Shown here piece after piece: positions 1 through 5,829 of a DNA stretch of 14,915 bases. The DNA lies in NCBI GenBank assembly GCA_007118765.1, contig SKQZ01000391.1, positions 1 through 14,915 on the forward strand, written 5' to 3'. Position 1 is the first letter of the stretch. Each line of letters starts with the position of its first letter. The notes beneath the pieces were generated by a model. The model had not been told where the DNA came from. It made no database searches and saw nothing but the letters and a program-made list of their open reading frames with translations. Position numbers and translations under genes: made by a program. Origin of the DNA: Candidatus Hydrogenedentota bacterium (GTDB lineage Bacteria > Hydrogenedentota > Hydrogenedentia > Hydrogenedentales > CAITNO01).

Positions 1-616
1 CCGTCACCGCCATGCGGGACGGATCGCTGAGGCTGCGTCCCATGCCGGCGTTGATACAACCGTATTGCTCTTTGAACTCGCCTTTGGCCAATGCAAGGTA
101 ACGCCGGTCAAAGGTGTGTGCCGCGGCCTGCCGCGCCAAATGCGCGTATGCGCGGGGCGTTTTGGCCGCCACCATCACGCCGGAAGTGTCCCGGTCCAAT
201 CGGTGTACGATGCCGGGGCGTCGGGGGTCGCCGCCGCTTTGCTGGTATCCCCGGCAATGGTGCAACAGCGCGTTCACCAGCGTGCCTGTTTCATGCCCCG
301 GTGCAGGATGAACCACCATGCCCGCCGCCTTGTTCACCACCACCACGTCCTCATCTTCGTGCAAAATGTCAAGAGGCAATGCTTCGGGTTCCGGTTCCGT
401 GGGCAATGGGTCGGGCAGGGTCGCGACAATACAATCATTGGGAACCACGGTGCGTGACGGTTTCGTACAGGGAGCGCCGTTTAAGACCACGGCGCCATCT
501 TTGATCACCTTTTTAAGAAACGAACGGCTCGCATCTTCGATTGCCCCGGCAAGAAATGCATCCAAACGCATCCCGCCTTCCGCCTCTGTCACGGTAGTCT
601 CAACTGATTCAGGCAT
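1..616 (-). CDS. RluA/RluD-family 23S rRNA pseudouridine synthase (partial, C-terminus off the left edge)
   Basis: Reading the minus strand from an ATG at 616 gives 205 codons with no stop before the window edge. Residues about 16-60 form an S4-type RNA-binding domain (MRLDAFLAG at 16-24, LKKVIKDGAVVLNG at 34-47). The catalytic domain follows: VVVVNKAAGMVVHPAPGHE at 91-109, then the family signature HRLDRDTSG at 138-146 with catalytic Asp141, then RRYLALAKGEF and the GR..SDPSRMAV block near the edge. Enzymes with this S4 plus synthase layout isomerise uridines in the large rRNA in the cytoplasm; RluD (helix 69) is the nearest type, but exact target uridines cannot be read from sequence. Start: ATG at 616 is used. 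An in-frame TTG at 622 lies about 7 nt from a GAGG and is a possible alternative. The gene lies downstream of the MATE gene on the same strand, 176 bp apart. Confidence 0.93.
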   Translation of the reverse strand, partial: MPESVETTVTEAEGGMRLDAFLAGAIEDASRSFLKKVIKDGAVVLNGAPCTKPSRTVVPNDCIVATLPDPLPTEPEPEALPLDILHEDEDVVVVNKAAGMVVHPAPGHETGTLVNALLHHCRGYQQSGGDPRRPGIVHRLDRDTSGVMVAAKTPRAYAHLARQAAAHTFDRRYLALAKGEFKEQYGCINAGMGRSLSDPSRMAVT

Positions 617-792
617 GGTCAACAAAATACCTCTTGCGTTGGTGCGCCACGCAGACGGTCAATTACATTCTTTTTGCGTGATTGCGCGTATGGCGTCGGG
701 ATGACAACCACTTCGCAGATACAGTACAAGAAAACCATCCGGATACACAACAACACCGTCGCAAGAATACAGCGTGTGGACACTGCCCAATT
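617..792. other. Intergenic stretch between the MATE and pseudouridine synthase genes
   Basis: No convincing gene, terminator or promoter is seen here. On the minus strand the MATE frame stays open for about 50 codons after its stop and closes 2 nt before the synthase ATG. It encodes a hydrophobic, cysteine-rich stretch without a good ribosome binding site. Co-transcription of MATE into the synthase gene is possible because no hairpin with a T-run was found. Confidence 0.5.
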
Positions 793-2187
793 TCAAAGGC
801 CTGTCTTGGGTACGGTATGAATGAAAATGTTGATGTTCCGCCACCCCTCGTTGTAAAAGCGCAAAAACAAAACACCGCTCAGGATGGTGATGAATATGGT
901 GGCGCCTATCCACGCGCCAAAGGATTCCATGCCAAGCACAACCGCGAAAAGATAGGCCAGTGGCAGGCATACACAATAGGACATGAGGAACGTGATATAC
1001 ATCATCCAGCGCGTGTCTCCCGCACCGCGCAAGGCGCCCATGCAGATGATGTTGACGGCATCGAAGGCTTGAAAGCATGCCGCCAGCATCAGCATCTTGT
1101 GTCCCAGCCAGACCACTTCAGGGTCGGCGTTAAATATATGACGGATTAAAATGCCGCCAAAAATGGCAAATATGCCGCCCATGAATACCATGTAACATGT
1201 GGCGATGCGTATGGCAGTGTATGCCCGTGCCTTTGCCCTCGGTATGTCGCGGCGCCCCAGCCATTGGCCGACAATGGCTGCAATTCCCTGGTTAAGTCCG
1301 AAGGCGGGCATAAAGCACACGTGCATAAAACTGAGTGCGATTGTATTGGCCGCAAGCTGCACCGCCCCAAACCGGCCCACGATAAAGGCAATAAATATCC
1401 ACCAATTCGCTACGTCCAGAAACATGCTGACAGCCGCAGGCAACCCCACATGCACCAGTTCACGCATGCGATCCCAATCAAAACGACAGGTGCTTCTGGT
1501 CTGATACCATTCGTTGAACCGCGGCCCCAGAAAAACCATCGCCAACAGGAGGGTCTGAAACGCAATCGCAATCACCGTGGCAATGGCAGCGCCGCTAACT
1601 TCAAGCCGCGGAAGACCGAATCGCCCGAATATCAGCACATAATTTAAGGCCAGGTTTACAACATTGCCCGCAATCGCAATATACATGGGGATACGCGGCC
1701 GATCAACCGCCTGAAAGAACCCCACCATGGCCGTGTTGCATCCAATGAAAAAATAACTGAACAACCGAATGCGAAAGTACTGTATCTCGTACAGCGTCAC
1801 TTGGGGCGGATGATTCATGGCGTTAAAAAGAGGGGCGGCCAAGGGCCACAATGCCGCGGCAAACACCACCCCGACAACCGACAGGTAAATCCCTTGCCAG
1901 CAATAGCGCGCACACAAATGGGTGTCGCCACGACCATAGCACTGTGCCACAAAGGTGCTGACTACACTGATAACCCCCATGTACAAGGTGCATAACGTAT
2001 ACGAACCGATGCCCGCACTGCCCACGGCGGCCAAGGCATCCGTGCCCACGTAAGATACCATCACTTTGTCGAAAAACTCCATGATGGTATAGGAAAGCAT
2101 GCCCAGGATAATGGGCCCGGACATGCCCATTACTTCACGCACACCCGTCCAGCGAGGTTCTTCATGCAAGGGAACAACAGTACTCAT
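793..2187 (-). CDS. MATE-family multidrug/toxin efflux transporter (NorM-like)
   Basis: The product (464 aa from ATG 2187) has the usual MATE length and about 12 hydrophobic segments in two homologous halves. In the first half are FFDKVMVSYVGTDALAAVG (about residues 39-57), the MATE-type GFFQAVDRPRIPMY loop, and NVVNLALNYVLIFG with SGAAIAT. In the second half are AANTIALSFMH, FGLNQGIAAIVGQWLGRRD and MGALRGAGDTRWMMY. MATE proteins are inner-membrane antiporters that export cationic drugs or metabolites using Na+ or H+; the substrate here is unknown. A TTG-initiated extension to 2199 exists, but the ATG at 2187 is preferred; neither has a strong ribosome binding site. It is transcribed divergently from the phosphodiesterase gene, with no linked regulator. 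Confidence 0.93.
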   Translation of the reverse strand: MSTVVPLHEEPRWTGVREVMGMSGPIILGMLSYTIMEFFDKVMVSYVGTDALAAVGSAGIGSYTLCTLYMGVISVVSTFVAQCYGRGDTHLCARYCWQGIYLSVVGVVFAAALWPLAAPLFNAMNHPPQVTLYEIQYFRIRLFSYFFIGCNTAMVGFFQAVDRPRIPMYIAIAGNVVNLALNYVLIFGRFGLPRLEVSGAAIATVIAIAFQTLLLAMVFLGPRFNEWYQTRSTCRFDWDRMRELVHVGLPAAVSMFLDVANWWIFIAFIVGRFGAVQLAANTIALSFMHVCFMPAFGLNQGIAAIVGQWLGRRDIPRAKARAYTAIRIATCYMVFMGGIFAIFGGILIRHIFNADPEVVWLGHKMLMLAACFQAFDAVNIICMGALRGAGDTRWMMYITFLMSYCVCLPLAYLFAVVLGMESFGAWIGATIFITILSGVLFLRFYNEGWRNINIFIHTVPKTGL

Positions 2188-2292
2188 GGAAAAGCCCAAT
2201 ACATCGGCAAAGGGAAACGTTATTGACTGCCATTACAGCGGGATACGACGCTCATCTTCCTGACACCATGCAAAGACATCGCGCGTGGCAAT

Positions 2293-2298
2293 AGTATA
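2293..2298 (-). promoter_or_regulatory. Candidate extended -10 promoter for the MATE gene
   Basis: The minus strand reads TGCTATACT here, an extended -10 (TGn plus TATACT). No good -35 is found at the usual spacing, as expected for this class. It would give a leader of about 100 nt before ATG 2187. This is a pattern match only. Confidence 0.4.
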
Positions 2299-2415
2299 GC
2301 ACGCTTCGCCTGGTCAGGGTGGCACACTGATAAAGTTGATATTTCGCCCGCTTCCGGTTATGATTGCAGTATGCGTGAAAACAAGGTTCATCGCACGACG
2401 CCGGTGAACAAACGA

Positions 2416-2424
2416 TGGTACAAT
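2416..2424 (+). promoter_or_regulatory. Candidate extended -10 promoter for the phosphodiesterase gene
   Basis: The sequence TGGTACAAT fits an extended -10 element and lies 22 nt before the start codon. The ribosome binding site AAAGGAGA at 2433-2440 lies between it and ATG 2447. No strong -35 hexamer is seen 17 nt upstream. Confidence 0.4.
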
Positions 2425-2446
2425 ACATCGTGAAAGGAGATATTAG

Positions 2447-3280
2447 ATGCGAACATACATCTTCTTGATGAGCGCCGTGGCCCTCGCGGTATCGGGAGCG
2501 GCAACGGCCGCCACCCACTGTTGCGCCCATCGCGGCGATAATAAAGTCGCGCCGGAAAACACCATTCCGGCATTTGAACTGGCGGTGGAAAAAGGGGCGC
2601 ATCAAATTGAATTCGATGTGCGGCGCACCAAAGACGGACACCTCGTGGTTATCCATGATGCACGGGTAGACCGCACCACCGACGGTTCGGGGCATGTTGC
2701 GCAGATGACGTTCGAGGAAATTCGCGCTTTGGACGCGGGTTCATGGTTTGCACCTGAATTTGCGGGCGTTCAGGTACCCACCTTGGCGGAAACACTGGCT
2801 GTTATCCCACGCGCCATCCTCTGTAATGTCCATTTGAAAGGTGACGACGAACTGGGTGCGCAAGTGGCGACGACGATAGTTGAATTGGACCGGCTTGACC
2901 ACTGTTTCCTTGCCTGTACGCTGGAACAAGCCGAAAAAGCGCGTGAAGTGGCGCCTGACATCATGATATGCAACATGAGCCGGCGCGGCTTTGACCGGGA
3001 GCTGTACATTCAGGACACCATTGATTTTGGCGCAGAATTTATCCAATTGGTGTTTCGTTTTGGCGTCGAAAACCTTGAAGAATCCGTAGAACTATTGCAT
3101 AAACACGACATCACGGTAAACGTATTCGGCGCCAGCGAAGAGGAGAACATCCGGCTCCTTATCGAAAAAGGGGTGGACTACATCCTGACAGACCACCTTG
3201 ATTTATGTCTCGAAATTGCAAATGAATACGGTGTTCCGCCCCTTGAAATCAACTCGCCCACAGACACAGCAGCGGAATAA
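2447..3280 (+). CDS. Exported glycerophosphodiester phosphodiesterase-family protein
   Basis: This 277-aa protein starts with an N-terminal signal peptide (hydrophobic core about residues 4-20, AxA-type cleavage near 20-22). A GDPD TIM-barrel follows: HRG at 28-30, PENTIPAF at 36-43, IEFDV at 54-58, TKDGHLVVIHD at 61-71, and near the C-terminus GVDYILTDH. His28 and His70 match the catalytic pair, and Glu55/Asp57 match metal ligands. The family hydrolyses glycerophosphodiesters to glycerol-3-phosphate and an alcohol, here probably outside the cytoplasm. The usual NxExK strand, whose Glu binds metal, reads NVHLK at 127-131, with His129 in the Glu position. The start is well supported by AAAGGAGA 6 nt upstream. 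It stands alone, with no glp transport genes beside it, so its physiological substrate is open. Confidence 0.92.
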   Translation: MRTYIFLMSAVALAVSGAATAATHCCAHRGDNKVAPENTIPAFELAVEKGAHQIEFDVRRTKDGHLVVIHDARVDRTTDGSGHVAQMTFEEIRALDAGSWFAPEFAGVQVPTLAETLAVIPRAILCNVHLKGDDELGAQVATTIVELDRLDHCFLACTLEQAEKAREVAPDIMICNMSRRGFDRELYIQDTIDFGAEFIQLVFRFGVENLEESVELLHKHDITVNVFGASEEENIRLLIEKGVDYILTDHLDLCLEIANEYGVPPLEINSPTDTAAE

Positions 3281-3336
3281 AAACGCTGACCGCGGGTGTT
3301 TTAATAACGGGTGCGAAAGGTTAACGGAACAATAGT

Positions 3337-3366
3337 TTGCAAAACCATACCGCCAAGTGCTATAGT
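3337..3366 (+). promoter_or_regulatory. Promoter of ssrA
   Basis: TTGCAA at 3337-3342 and TATAGT at 3361-3366 are 18 nt apart. The -10 is extended by an upstream TGC. It sits about 50 nt before the mature tmRNA 5' end, leaving a short precursor leader, which fits a stable RNA that is processed at its 5' end. Confidence 0.65.
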
Positions 3367-3415
3367 CTATGGTATGTAGAGCCTTTGCAGGACGAGACAT
3401 TGTCGTACGTGTTGC

Positions 3416-3770
3416 GGGGGCGACATGGTTTCGACGGTGGTGGATGAAGCATGAGCAGCGTGTCGAGGTTCCCGGTGGCCTCGTAAAAAACCGGGACCAA
3501 GTTAACTGCGAACGACAATTTCGCTCTCGCTGCGTAAATAGCCGCAGCGCGTCCTTACCGTGAGCACCTGCTAGCGGATAAGGGCGAAAACAGCAGGTCT
3601 CGAACCGGGAGTTGGCGACGTACCGGAGAGAGTATTTAGTCGTCTAGCGACGCCGGAAAGCGAGTCTTGACGCGTTCCGGAAGGGCGAATCACCAAAGGA
3701 AAGACTACGCACGTAGATACTCATGTGGAAGCGCTATCGGACGCGGGTTCGATTCCCGCCGCCTCCACCA
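3416..3770 (+). ncRNA. ssrA: Transfer-messenger RNA (tmRNA)
   Basis: This one-piece tmRNA is about 355 nt long. The 5' end GGGGGCG (3416-3422) pairs over 7 bp with CGCCTCC (3760-3766), followed by ACCA. The third pair is G-U, the identity element read by alanyl-tRNA synthetase. After the 5' strand comes the conserved GACATGGTTTCGACG block. The T arm is GCGGG-TTCGATT-CCCGC (3743-3759). Pseudoknot PK1 is clear: CGAGG 3464-3468 with CCTCG 3479-3483, and TCCCGGT 3470-3476 with ACCGGGA 3490-3496. The tag frame lies at 3508-3537, with further stem and pseudoknot-like pairing between it and the 3' tRNA-like part. With SmpB it rescues ribosomes stalled on broken mRNAs and marks the products for proteolysis. 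smpB is not in this window. Confidence 0.97.
3508..3537 (+). other. tmRNA tag-peptide reading frame
   Basis: From resume codon GCG the frame reads ANDNFALAA and then TAA. With the alanine carried by the charged tmRNA, the tag is AANDNFALAA. The ALAA end is the usual degradation signal for ClpXP-type proteases. The tag is one residue shorter than the E. coli tag (AANDENYALAA). The resume point is inferred by analogy: the codon lies 11 nt after PK1 ends at 3496. Confidence 0.9.
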
Positions 3771-3780
3771 TGTTTTTTTT
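3743..3780 (+). terminator. Probable ssrA terminator
   Basis: The GC-rich T arm (3743-3759) and the acceptor 3' strand are followed, after TG, by eight T residues (3773-3780). The mature RNA's own stem probably serves as the terminator hairpin. Confidence 0.5.
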
Positions 3781-3880
3781 GTGTATTGGTCGTCTCACGT
3801 GAGGCGCGCATCGAAGTGGTCTGTTGCCATGGACGTACTCTCGATCTGGTTTCAAGTCATGGCAAAAAGGATGAACAGTT

Positions 3881-4195
3881 ATGAATGTGTATGTCGGCAA
3901 CCTCCCTTACAGCACCTCCAGTGACGATCTGCGTGCGACATTTGAAGAGTTCGGCGAGGTAACATCAGCGAACGTGATCAGTGATCGCGATTCGGGACGC
4001 TCCAAGGGATTCGGTTTTGTCGAGATGAGCGACGACGCTCAGGCCCAGGAAGCCATTGACAAGCTGAACGGTACGGAAATGGATGGACGCACCATCACCG
4101 TCAACGAAGCACGTCCACGTGAAGACCGTCCCCGGGGCGGTGGTCGCCGCGGCGGCGGTTACGGCGGCGGCGGCGGCGGACGCGGTCGCTACTAA
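3881..4195 (+). CDS. Small RRM-domain, glycine-rich RNA-binding protein
   Basis: This 104-aa protein has a single RNA recognition motif at residues 2-77. RNP2 is VYVGNL at 3-8. RNP1 is KGFGFVEM at 42-49, with the RNA-stacking aromatics (Tyr4, Phe44, Phe46) intact. The last 27 residues are an Arg/Gly tail (RPRGGGRRGGGYGGGGGG type). This layout matches bacterial Rbp proteins, which bind single-stranded RNA in the cytoplasm and in some groups are cold-induced. An AAAAAGG lies about 11 nt before ATG 3881, so the ribosome binding site is acceptable but not ideal. It follows ssrA by 110 bp; no clear promoter of its own was found. A strong terminator follows, so it is probably monocistronic. Its RNA targets cannot be deduced. 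Confidence 0.93.
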   Translation: MNVYVGNLPYSTSSDDLRATFEEFGEVTSANVISDRDSGRSKGFGFVEMSDDAQAQEAIDKLNGTEMDGRTITVNEARPREDRPRGGGRRGGGYGGGGGGRGRY

Positions 4196-4228
4196 ACTGC
4201 GATACCGCGTATTGACTGTATGAATGTG

Positions 4229-4260
4229 GGTCGGAGTCCTCATGGGACTTCGGCCCTTTC
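4229..4260 (+). terminator. Intrinsic terminator after the RRM gene
   Basis: GGTCGGAGTCC (4229-4239) pairs over 11 bp with GGGACTTCGGCC (right arm 4245-4255), with two G-U pairs and a 5-nt loop TCATG. A T-rich tail (CTTTCGTTTC) follows. The tail is on the plus strand, which sets the direction. Confidence 0.8.
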
Positions 4261-4299
4261 GTTTCATAGTGTCGGCATCACAACACGTTGCGGGTGATT

Positions 4300-4884
4300 A
4301 TGCAAACAGAATTGTTCAATACATCAAGCATTCCCGATGGCTTTTACTGGCATTGTGAACCCACACGGTGGCAATGCGGCAACGGCCTCACGATTGTAAC
4401 CGATCCGAAAACCGATTTTTGGCAGCGCACCCATTACGGGTTTCAAAAAGATGACGGCCATTGCCTCTTTACCACGCTTACAGGCGACTTTCGCGTGACA
4501 ACCGAGGTACACTTTAAACCCCGCTCACAATATGACCAGTGCGGCTTAATGGTACGGGCCGATGCCGCGCATTGGATCAAACTCTCCACCGAATTCGAAA
4601 ACGCGCAACTCAGTCGCTTGGGCTCGGTCGTTACCAATCACGGCTATTCCGACTGGGCCACTCAGGACGTTGCCTCCGAAACGACAAAACGTTGGTATCG
4701 CGCTACACGCGAAGGCAATGACTTCCTGTTGGAAAGTGCCGACGACGGCGAAACGTGGAAACAGTTGCGGATTGCCTATTTGCATAACGCACCGCCCGCA
4801 CTTCACGTGGGACCCTACGCATGCAGCCCCATAGGCGCAGCGTTTGAAGCCCGTTTTATTCGGCTGGAACTCCACACGACCTGA
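4300..4884 (+). CDS. DUF1349-domain protein (concanavalin A-like fold)
   Basis: The protein is 194 aa from ATG 4300. It is nearly all one DUF1349 domain, as in YesU and the so-called regulation of enolase protein 1 group. Typical blocks are TDFWQRTHYGF (about 39-49), GDFRVTTEV (62-70), YDQCGLMVRADAAHWIKL (78-95), GSVVTNHGYSDWA (108-120), a W.RATREG strand, and HVGPYACSP before FEARF. The domain is a beta-sandwich found alone or attached to glycosidases; the biochemical role of stand-alone members is not established, and carbohydrate binding is only inferred from the fold. No signal peptide is present, so it should be cytoplasmic. GGGTG lies 5 nt before ATG 4300. Longer TTG (4288) or GTG (4294) starts are possible. 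It follows a terminator and no clear promoter was identified. Confidence 0.85.
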   Translation: MQTELFNTSSIPDGFYWHCEPTRWQCGNGLTIVTDPKTDFWQRTHYGFQKDDGHCLFTTLTGDFRVTTEVHFKPRSQYDQCGLMVRADAAHWIKLSTEFENAQLSRLGSVVTNHGYSDWATQDVASETTKRWYRATREGNDFLLESADDGETWKQLRIAYLHNAPPALHVGPYACSPIGAAFEARFIRLELHTT

Positions 4885-5077
4885 TCGCACCCGTAAATCC
4901 CCTCCATCTTCGCCACTACTTTTTCTTGTATTAATACTTATTACTACATGACCGGCCTGTCTCATGACCCAAGGCCATAGCGACAAGTATCGCACATTAC
5001 ACATTTTATACGCCCTGTATTTCGCAATTACCTGCGATTACACGGCCATAACCACGCCGTCAAAACAATTCAGACAA

Positions 5078-5098
5078 ACGTTTGACTTAATCAAGTGT
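5078..5098. promoter_or_regulatory. Candidate TetR-type operator
   Basis: This imperfect palindrome has TTGA and TCAA arms around a CTTAA centre, plus outer AC and GT, and reads AC-N2-TTGA-N-TTA-N-TCAA-N2-GT. Seven of ten arm pairs match. It covers the -35 hexamer and part of the spacer of the promoter just upstream of the TetR gene, the expected place for an autorepressor. Confidence 0.5.
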
Positions 5099-5110
5099 TT
5101 ATGCTACAAT
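5082..5110 (+). promoter_or_regulatory. Promoter of the efflux operon
   Basis: TTGACT (5082-5087) and TACAAT (5105-5110) are separated by 17 nt, and TGC precedes the -10, so all three sigma70-type elements are present. Transcription should start near 5117. That rules out the in-frame GTG 5095 and ATG 5101 as starts of the TetR gene and supports ATG 5155. Confidence 0.75.
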
Positions 5111-5154
5111 CCGGAGTCAAGCGGTTGGTTATGCCACAAACGAAAGGCGCGATA

Positions 5155-5829
5155 ATGGAATCGAGAGCACCCACCACACGCGAGGCCTTGCTCATGGCGG
5201 CCGGCGAACTGTTTGCCGAACATGGCGTCGAAGGCACCAGTGTCCGTGCAATCGCCGCCAAATGCAACGCCAATATCGCCGCGGTAAACTATCACTTCGG
5301 CAGCAAAGAAAACCTGTATCTGGTCGTCATTCGCTATGTGCTCGAACAAACCCAATGCTATCGCGCTGCTGAGTTGATGGCGCGCAAACAGGAATGGGAA
5401 CATGACCCGCATAAGTGCGCGGAAGCCATATACCGCGTGGTGGAAGAGCACATTCAGCAGTTTTTTACCGGTATTCATCCACGCTGGCATGGTCGTATCT
5501 TTATGCGCGTATTGTTGCAGCCGACCCCCGCCATTTGGGAGATCATGGAAGAACTAACCATGCCCAATCTTGAATCCTTGCGCACGTTAATTCAATGTTG
5601 TCGCCCGGGCATGAACGATGCGGAAGCAGAACTTTGGGTGGATTCGCTCATGGGCCAGCTGATTCACTATATTTTTGCCGAAGATTTTCTGCTGATTGTC
5701 CCGGGCCGACGCAAACTGTCTGACAATGCGTATCAAAAGGATATTTTGCGGCATGTTACCCGCATAATGATACGCGGCCTTGAATTGCCCATGCCGACAT
5801 TCCTGGAGGAAGAAGTGCCCCATGCCTAA
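5155..5829 (+). CDS. TetR/AcrR-family repressor with CecR-like C-terminal domain
   Basis: The protein is 224 aa. Residues 7-55 form the TetR DNA-binding domain: TREALLMAAGELFAEHGVEG, then TSVRAIAAKCN and the recognition part AAVNYHFGSKENLY at 42-55. The rest is helical and resembles the CecR/DUF1956 ligand-binding domain (FMRVLLQPTPAIWEIMEE, then LWVDSLMGQLIHYIFA). Such proteins are dimers that leave DNA when a toxic ligand binds. ATG 5155 is chosen because GAAAGG lies 8 nt upstream and the promoter -10 ends at 5110; ATG 5131 is in frame but has a poorer ribosome binding site. Its end overlaps the start of the TolC-like gene (ATGCCTAA). It is first in the efflux operon, so it most likely controls this operon and itself. 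The inducer is unknown. Confidence 0.93.
   Translation: MESRAPTTREALLMAAGELFAEHGVEGTSVRAIAAKCNANIAAVNYHFGSKENLYLVVIRYVLEQTQCYRAAELMARKQEWEHDPHKCAEAIYRVVEEHIQQFFTGIHPRWHGRIFMRVLLQPTPAIWEIMEELTMPNLESLRTLIQCCRPGMNDAEAELWVDSLMGQLIHYIFAEDFLLIVPGRRKLSDNAYQKDILRHVTRIMIRGLELPMPTFLEEEVPHA

Noticed and set aside
65..704. Several plus-strand reading frames over the pseudouridine synthase
   Set aside because: They are antisense to a gene with the HRLDRDTSG signature; their compositions are those of antisense shadows.
622..783. Small hydrophobic reading frame between MATE and the pseudouridine synthase (minus strand, in the MATE frame after its stop)
   Set aside because: It ends 2 nt before the synthase ATG, which is suggestive of coupling, but it has no plausible ribosome binding site or ATG-led family match. 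It remains unproven.
659..1078. Minus-strand reading frame overlapping the MATE C-terminus and extending past it
   Set aside because: It lies mostly in another frame of the MATE gene, which is well supported by family motifs. The part outside MATE has no ribosome binding site and no recognisable motif.
3743..3780. Possible phage or island attachment site at the 3' end of ssrA
   Set aside because: The ssrA end is a frequent integration target, but no integrase, no duplicated 3' fragment and no phage gene follow.
3667..3924. 85-aa plus-strand frame running from tmRNA into the RRM gene
   Set aside because: Its first half is the 3' end of tmRNA and its end overlaps the RRM gene in another frame.
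5095..5154. Longer TetR N-terminus from GTG 5095, ATG 5101 or ATG 5131
   Set aside because: The first two lie within the promoter, upstream of the expected transcript start. ATG 5131 has a weak ribosome binding site, whereas ATG 5155 has GAAAGG at good spacing and leads directly into the DNA-binding domain.
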